This document shows positions 59,482-64,000 of a DNA stretch of 64,000 nucleotides, piece by piece; the first letter of the stretch is position 1, and every line of letters begins with the position of its first letter. The notes under the pieces were generated by a model. That model saw nothing but the letters and a program-made list of their open reading frames with translations, made no database searches and was not told the origin of the DNA. The stretch spans positions 45,534,540 through 45,598,539 of the forward strand of contig CM040432.1 of the NCBI GenBank assembly GCA_022702705.1, in the 5' to 3' direction. The DNA is from Papilionanthe hookeriana x Papilionanthe teres. Its lineage: Eukaryota; Streptophyta; Magnoliopsida; Asparagales; Orchidaceae. Made by a program: the position numbers and the translations under genes.

Positions 59482-62460
59482 TCAATAATGGTATACTTTC
59501 TCAATTATATAGGGTCCAATCCATTTAGATCTTAATTTTCCAGGGAAAAGTTTTAAACAAGAATTAAACCGTAATACTTCTTGTCCATACTCAAAAATTT
59601 TTTCTGAAATTTTCTTATCACGTAACATCTTCATTTTCTCTTTATAAATCCTTGCATTTTCATATGATTCATTTCTTATCTCTTCCATCTCATTCAATTG
59701 CAATAATCGCTTTTCTCCCGCTTCATTCAAATTAAAATTAAACTCCTTTATCACCTAATAAGCTTTATGTTCAAGTTCAACAGGTAAGTGACTATTTTTA
59801 CCATAAATTAACCAGTAAGGTGACATTCTGATTGGTGTCTTATAAGCTGTTCTATAAGCCCATAATGCAGAATCAAGTCTATCAACCCAATCAGTTCATT
59901 TAGGATTAACAATCTTCTCTAAAATTCTTTTAATTTCTCTGTTTGATACTTCAACCATTCCACTTGTTTGTGGGTGATAAGCAGTTGCAATTCTATGTTT
60001 GATTCCAAATTTTTGTAGTAATGATTGAATTCTTACATTCCTGAAATGACTTCCACCATTAATGATAATTACCTTAGGCATTCCAAATCTTTAAAATATC
60101 ATTTTCTTTAAGAATTTAGAAACACTTTTGGAATCACAGTTTGGTAAAGCAACAGCTTCAATCCACTTTGAAACATAATCAACTGCTCATAAGATATAAG
60201 TTTTTCCAGATGATGGAACAAATGGTCCCATAAAGTCTAAACCCCATATATCAAAAATTTCAACTTCCAATATATAGTTTAAAGGCATTTCATCCTTCCT
60301 AGATATATGTCCCATCGTTTGACATCTATCACATATTTTCACATAATGTCTCACACCTTTAAATAAGGTAGGCCAATAAAATCCAGAATTTAAAATTTTA
60401 ATTGCAGTTTTATCTATGCCAAAGTGTCCTCCAAAATCAGAATCATAACATTTTTGAATAATAGCAAAAGTTTCCTCATAAGGTACACATCTTCGAATTA
60501 TAGAATCTCTTCCAATTTTAAATAAATGAGGATCTTCCCAAATATAAGATTTAGCATCATATTTAAATTTCTTAATAAATTTGTTATCCAATTCATAAGG
60601 TAAAATATTGCTAACTAAATAGTTAACAATATCAGCATACCAAGGTGTTTTGCATCCTTGAATAACATATAAAGATTCATCAGGAAATTTCTCATTTATA
60701 TTTTCTTCCAAAATAATATACTTTTTAATTCTAGACAAATGATCAGCAATTTGGTTTTCAGTTCCTTTTCAATCTACTATTTGAAAATCAAATTCTTGTA
60801 GAAGTAAAACTCATCTTATCAGTCTACGTTTAGAATCCTTCTTAGATATAAGATATTTAATATCAGAATGATCAGTATGAACTATGCATTTAGTACTAAG
60901 AAGATAAGGCCTAAATTTATCAAAGGGATATACTATAGCTAGAAGCTCCTTCTCAGTGGTAGTGTAATTTCTTTGTGTTTCAGTGAGAGTTTTAATAGCA
61001 TAATATACAACTTTGAAAACCTTCTCATATTTTTGTCCTAATACAGACTCCAATTGCAAAATCACTTGCATCACACATTAATTCAAAAGATTTATTCCAA
61101 TTAGGTGCAACAATGATAGGTGCAGTTATTAGTTTTTCTTTTAGAATATTAAAAGCATTAATACATTCTTTGTTAAATTCAAATTTCGCATCTTTTTCCA
61201 ATAAATGACAAAGAGGTTTAGCAATTTTAAAAAAATCCTTTATGTATCTTCTATAAAATCCAGCATGACCTAGAAAACTTCTCACATCAGTAACAGTAGT
61301 AGGTGGTTGCAATTCAGAATAATTTTCACTTTCGCTTGATCTACTTCCATCCCTTTTTGTGAAACTTTGTGACCAAGTACAATGCCTTCTGTGACCATGA
61401 ATTGACATTTTTCCCAGTTAAGAACTAAGTTTGTTTCTTCACTTCTTTTCAGAACTTTGGAAATGTTTTCCAAACAAGATTCAAAAGAAGTTCCAAAAAC
61501 TGAAAAACCGTCCATGAGTATTTCAATTCCTTTTTCAAACAAATCACAAAATATTGACATCATACATCTTTGAAAAGTTGCAGGTGCATTACATAAACCA
61601 AAATGCATTGTTCTAAAAGCAAAGGTTCCATATGACTTGTAAATGTTTTTTTCTCTTGGTCCTCAGGAGCAATAAGTAATTGGTGATAACTAGAATATCC
61701 ATCCAGAAAACAGAAATATGGGTGTCCAGCTAGTTTATCGAGCATTTGTTCCAAGAAAGTTAAAGGAAAATGATCCTTTCTAGTGGCGTCATTTAATTTC
61801 CTATAATCAATACAAATTCGTCATCAAGTAACTTGTCTTGTAGGAATTAGTTCATTTTTATCATTGACAATGACAGTTACACCTCCTTTCTTCGGAACAC
61901 AATGAATAGGACTTACCCATTGACTATCCGAAATAGGATAAATAATACCAGCATCTAACCACTTAACAATTTCTTTTTTAACAACCTCTTTCATGATAGG
62001 ATTTAATCTTCTTTACGGTTCAATAGTAGGTTTAAAATTTTCTTCCATTAAAATTCTATGCATACAAATGGAAGGGCTTATTCCTCTTATATCAGCAATA
62101 GTCCAACCAAAAGCTTTCTTATAATTCTTTAACACACCTAGTAATTTTTCTTCTTGATCTTTACTCAGTTCAGAAGAAATAATAACAGGTAAAGTTAACG
62201 AATTTCCAAGAAATGCATATTTTAAATGTGAAGGTAACATTCTTAGTTCCAGTTCAGGGGCTTTTTTAATTGATGGTAAAAGTAGATCATTTTGAGTTAT
62301 GTCTAAAGTTTCCCAGTTATCTTTAATAAAATGAGTCTCTTCTTCTTTTACTTCTTCATTTTCATCAGTTAAAAATTCAAATTTTTTTTTCAGAAATGAC
62401 TTTACATTTTTCTTGATAATATTTCTCAATTAAATAATCAATTATATCCATTCGATAACA
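59482..62460 (-). pseudogene. Athila-2 pol: RT, RNase H, integrase
   Basis: High to low coordinates: linker (LPVIISSELSKDQEEKLLGV, KKAFGWTIADIRGISPSICM; 62429-62013), RT with LDGYSSYHQLLIAPEDQEK (61754-61560) and FGLCNAPATFQRCMMSIF, catalytic block LMDGF (61517-61503; second Asp replaced by Gly), and WEKCQFMVTEGIVLGHKVSQ. RNase H follows (SFELMCDASDFAIGV, NYTTTEKELLAIVYPFDKFR). Integrase has an HHCC finger (GGHFGID..., CDRCQ) and core WGLDFMGPFVPSS with the first Asp present, but INGGSHF replaces the usual DGGSHF, so the second Asp is lost. The GPY/F module (FPGKLRSKWIGPYIIEKV) is intact at about 59480-59540. Several frameshifts. Not functional. Confidence 0.83.
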
Positions 62461-62880
62461 TTTCTCTTTATCAGGGTACTTCATTGATTTAGGAACATTG
62501 AATTTAATCTCTTGATCATTAACTCTCATGGTTAATTCTCCCTTTTACACATCAATCATAGCTCGTCCGGTAGCTAGAAAAGGTCTCCCTAAAATAATAG
62601 GTATCTCTTTATCTTCTTCCATATCAAGTACGATGAAATCTACAGGGAAGATAAATTTATCCACTTTAACAAGGACATCCTCTATAACCCCTTTAGGATA
62701 AGTGATAGATCTATCAGCTAACTGAAGGGTTACGGTGGTGGGACTAATTTCTCCTAAATTTAATCTTTGAAAAATAGAAAATGGCATGAGATTAATACTT
62801 GCTCCTAAATCACAAAAAGCTTTTCCACAAAATTTTTCTCTAATAGCACAGGGTATAGTGAAACTTCCAGGATCCTTAAG
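62461..62880 (-). pseudogene. Athila-2 aspartic protease region
   Basis: The active-site motif CDLGASINLMPFSIF is intact near 62810-62770, followed by PKGVIEDVLVKVDKFIF and IPIILGRPFLATGRAMIDV. A stop follows at the point where Athila-1 reads Q (QKGEL), and the preceding gag/protease join is broken near 62880. Confidence 0.78.
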
Positions 62881-64000
62881 CTTTTAAGGTAATTTCTTTT
62901 GAATGATTGCACTGCATTCTTCACTTAATGCAACAGTTTCAAAAGCTTCGAATTTTCGTTTCTTGCTTAAAATATCCTTCATAAATTTTGCATAAGTTGG
63001 CATTTGTTCCAAAGCTTCAAGCAAAAGGTATGTTAATAGTAAGTTTCTTAAAAATTTCAAAGAACTTAGAAAATTGATGATCAAGTTTCTGCTGTTTAAG
63101 TCTTTGAGGAAAAGGTGGTGGTGGTTTTTCAACTTCCACATTAATAGGTATAACAGTTTGATCTTGACTAGGAGAGAGAGTTTCTTTAGGTTTTTCGATC
63201 TCTTCAACCTCAATCTCTTTTTCAATTTCATTCTGCATTCTTTCTTTTAATTCTTTTCCACTTCTAAGTTGCACAGCCTTAACATTTTCACGTTCTTTTC
63301 CAGTTTCCTTTGGATTAATTTCAACATTACTAGGAAGTGTTCCTACAGGTCTGTTATTAATTAAAGTAGCAATTTGCCCTATTTGATTTTCAATATTACG
63401 AATAGCAGTATTTTGACTTTGTAATTGATTATTCATTTGTAAAATTAATTCTTCTATTGATAACTTTTTCTGTTGATCATTAAATCCAGGAGGTTTATAA
63501 TTTGGATTAACTTGATTATTACAATTTCCAGTGGGATGAGATTGATTATTACCCCATTGTTGTTGTGAATTATTCCAGTTAAAATTAGGATGATTTTTCC
63601 ACCCAGGATTATAATAATTTGAATAAGGATTATTTTTACTTGCAATAGCTTGTAAAGTTTCAATAGTTTGAGAATCTTCAATATTAGGAGAGTTATTATG
63701 TGAAATATTAATTGCAAAATTATCTAATTTTTTAGACATTGCTGCTACTTGTGAAGCTAGGATAGAAAAGGCTTCATTATCGTGAATACTTGCCATCCTT
63801 TCAGGATTAATCCTTTCGGAAGGCCATTGAAAATTGTTATTAGTCATTTCTTCAATTAAAGTGTAAGCTTCTTCAGATGATTTAGACATTCAAGAACCTC
63901 CAGCAGCAGCATCAATAATTGATTTTAAAGATCCAATTAATCCATTGTAAAATGTTTGAATAATTAGCCAATCAGGTAAAGCATGATGAGGACGTTTTCT
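62881..64000 (-). pseudogene. Athila-2 gag, C-terminal part (continues past the window)
   Basis: From the window edge it reads HHALPDWLIIQTFYNGL, an in-frame TGA just before MSKSSEEAYTLIEEM (63889), then NYYNPGWKNHPNFNWNN, LILQMNNQLQSQNTAIRNIE and GTLPSNVEINPKE. A Glu/Lys-rich segment follows and then FPQRLKQQKLDHQFSKFFEI. It is open for 290 codons from 63889, with a frameshift near 63017 and then KFMKDILSKKRKFE. This is a standard Athila gag C-terminal half. Confidence 0.8.

Larger units (their letters stand above)
53172..64000 (-). mobile_element. Athila-2: gypsy element, runs off the right edge
   Basis: Same plan as Athila-1: 3' LTR (53172-55103), polypurine tract, ORF3, short ORF, integrase, RNase H, RT, protease, gag. 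The primer site and 5' LTR lie beyond 64000. It was inserted into LINE L1; the left target pentamer is GTAGG (53167-53171). All coding regions carry stops or frameshifts. Confidence 0.85.

Overview
The window is a piece of an angiosperm (probably dicot) nuclear chromosome. It is AT-rich, has no operons, is packed with nested plant transposable elements, and holds one convincing host gene: an R2R3-MYB transcription factor with plant-type introns on the minus strand at 21820-23028. The species cannot be named from the sequence.

Layout, left to right. 1-9085: a long-LTR repeat, family C copy 1 (C1), with a Tat/Ogre-type primer-site core near 1187. An Athila-type solo LTR with a perfect target duplication interrupts it at 7203-8910. 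9086-16610: two same-orientation CACTA (En/Spm) copies. The first is only a 3' part. The second keeps decayed pieces of the transposase and of a Transposase_24-type protein. 18320-20100: a 5'-truncated RTE-type LINE on the minus strand. 20101-23628: the MYB gene and its surroundings. 23629-24264: two long (TA)n tracts and a tRNA-derived SINE. 24265-28152: a plus-strand Athila pol fragment (G1), split inside its reverse transcriptase by a second solo LTR.

28153-41086: Athila-1, a minus-strand element with gag, protease, RT, RNase H, integrase and two extra 3' ORFs. Its two LTRs belong to different subfamilies and its flanks share no target duplication. 41087-45520: an inverted copy of family C (C2). 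46637-47465: an 81-bp tandem array. About 47.5-51.3 kb: the 5' part of a Tat/Ogre-like gypsy element (primer site and gag). 51.3-53.2 kb: two LINE 3' fragments. 53172-64000: Athila-2, a minus-strand element with the same plan as Athila-1, running off the right edge.

The MYB gene looks intact: three exons of 133, 130 and 676 nt, 312 residues, good splice sites. Its conserved tail motif and post-domain motif place it in the MYB41/49/74/102 group (subgroup 11), whose known members act in wound, osmotic and ABA responses and in cuticle or suberin formation. All transposon coding regions carry stops, frameshifts or lost catalytic residues, so none looks autonomous.

The best candidates for something undescribed are in the Athila pair. 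Both copies keep two ORFs downstream of integrase. A GC-rich palindromic module (core GGCGCCTAGGCGCC) occurs twice in each B-type LTR and again at similar distances upstream of each of the two 3' ORFs. Coordinates of repeat ends without a stated target duplication are approximate. All homology calls come from reading translations by eye and from family knowledge, not from a database search.
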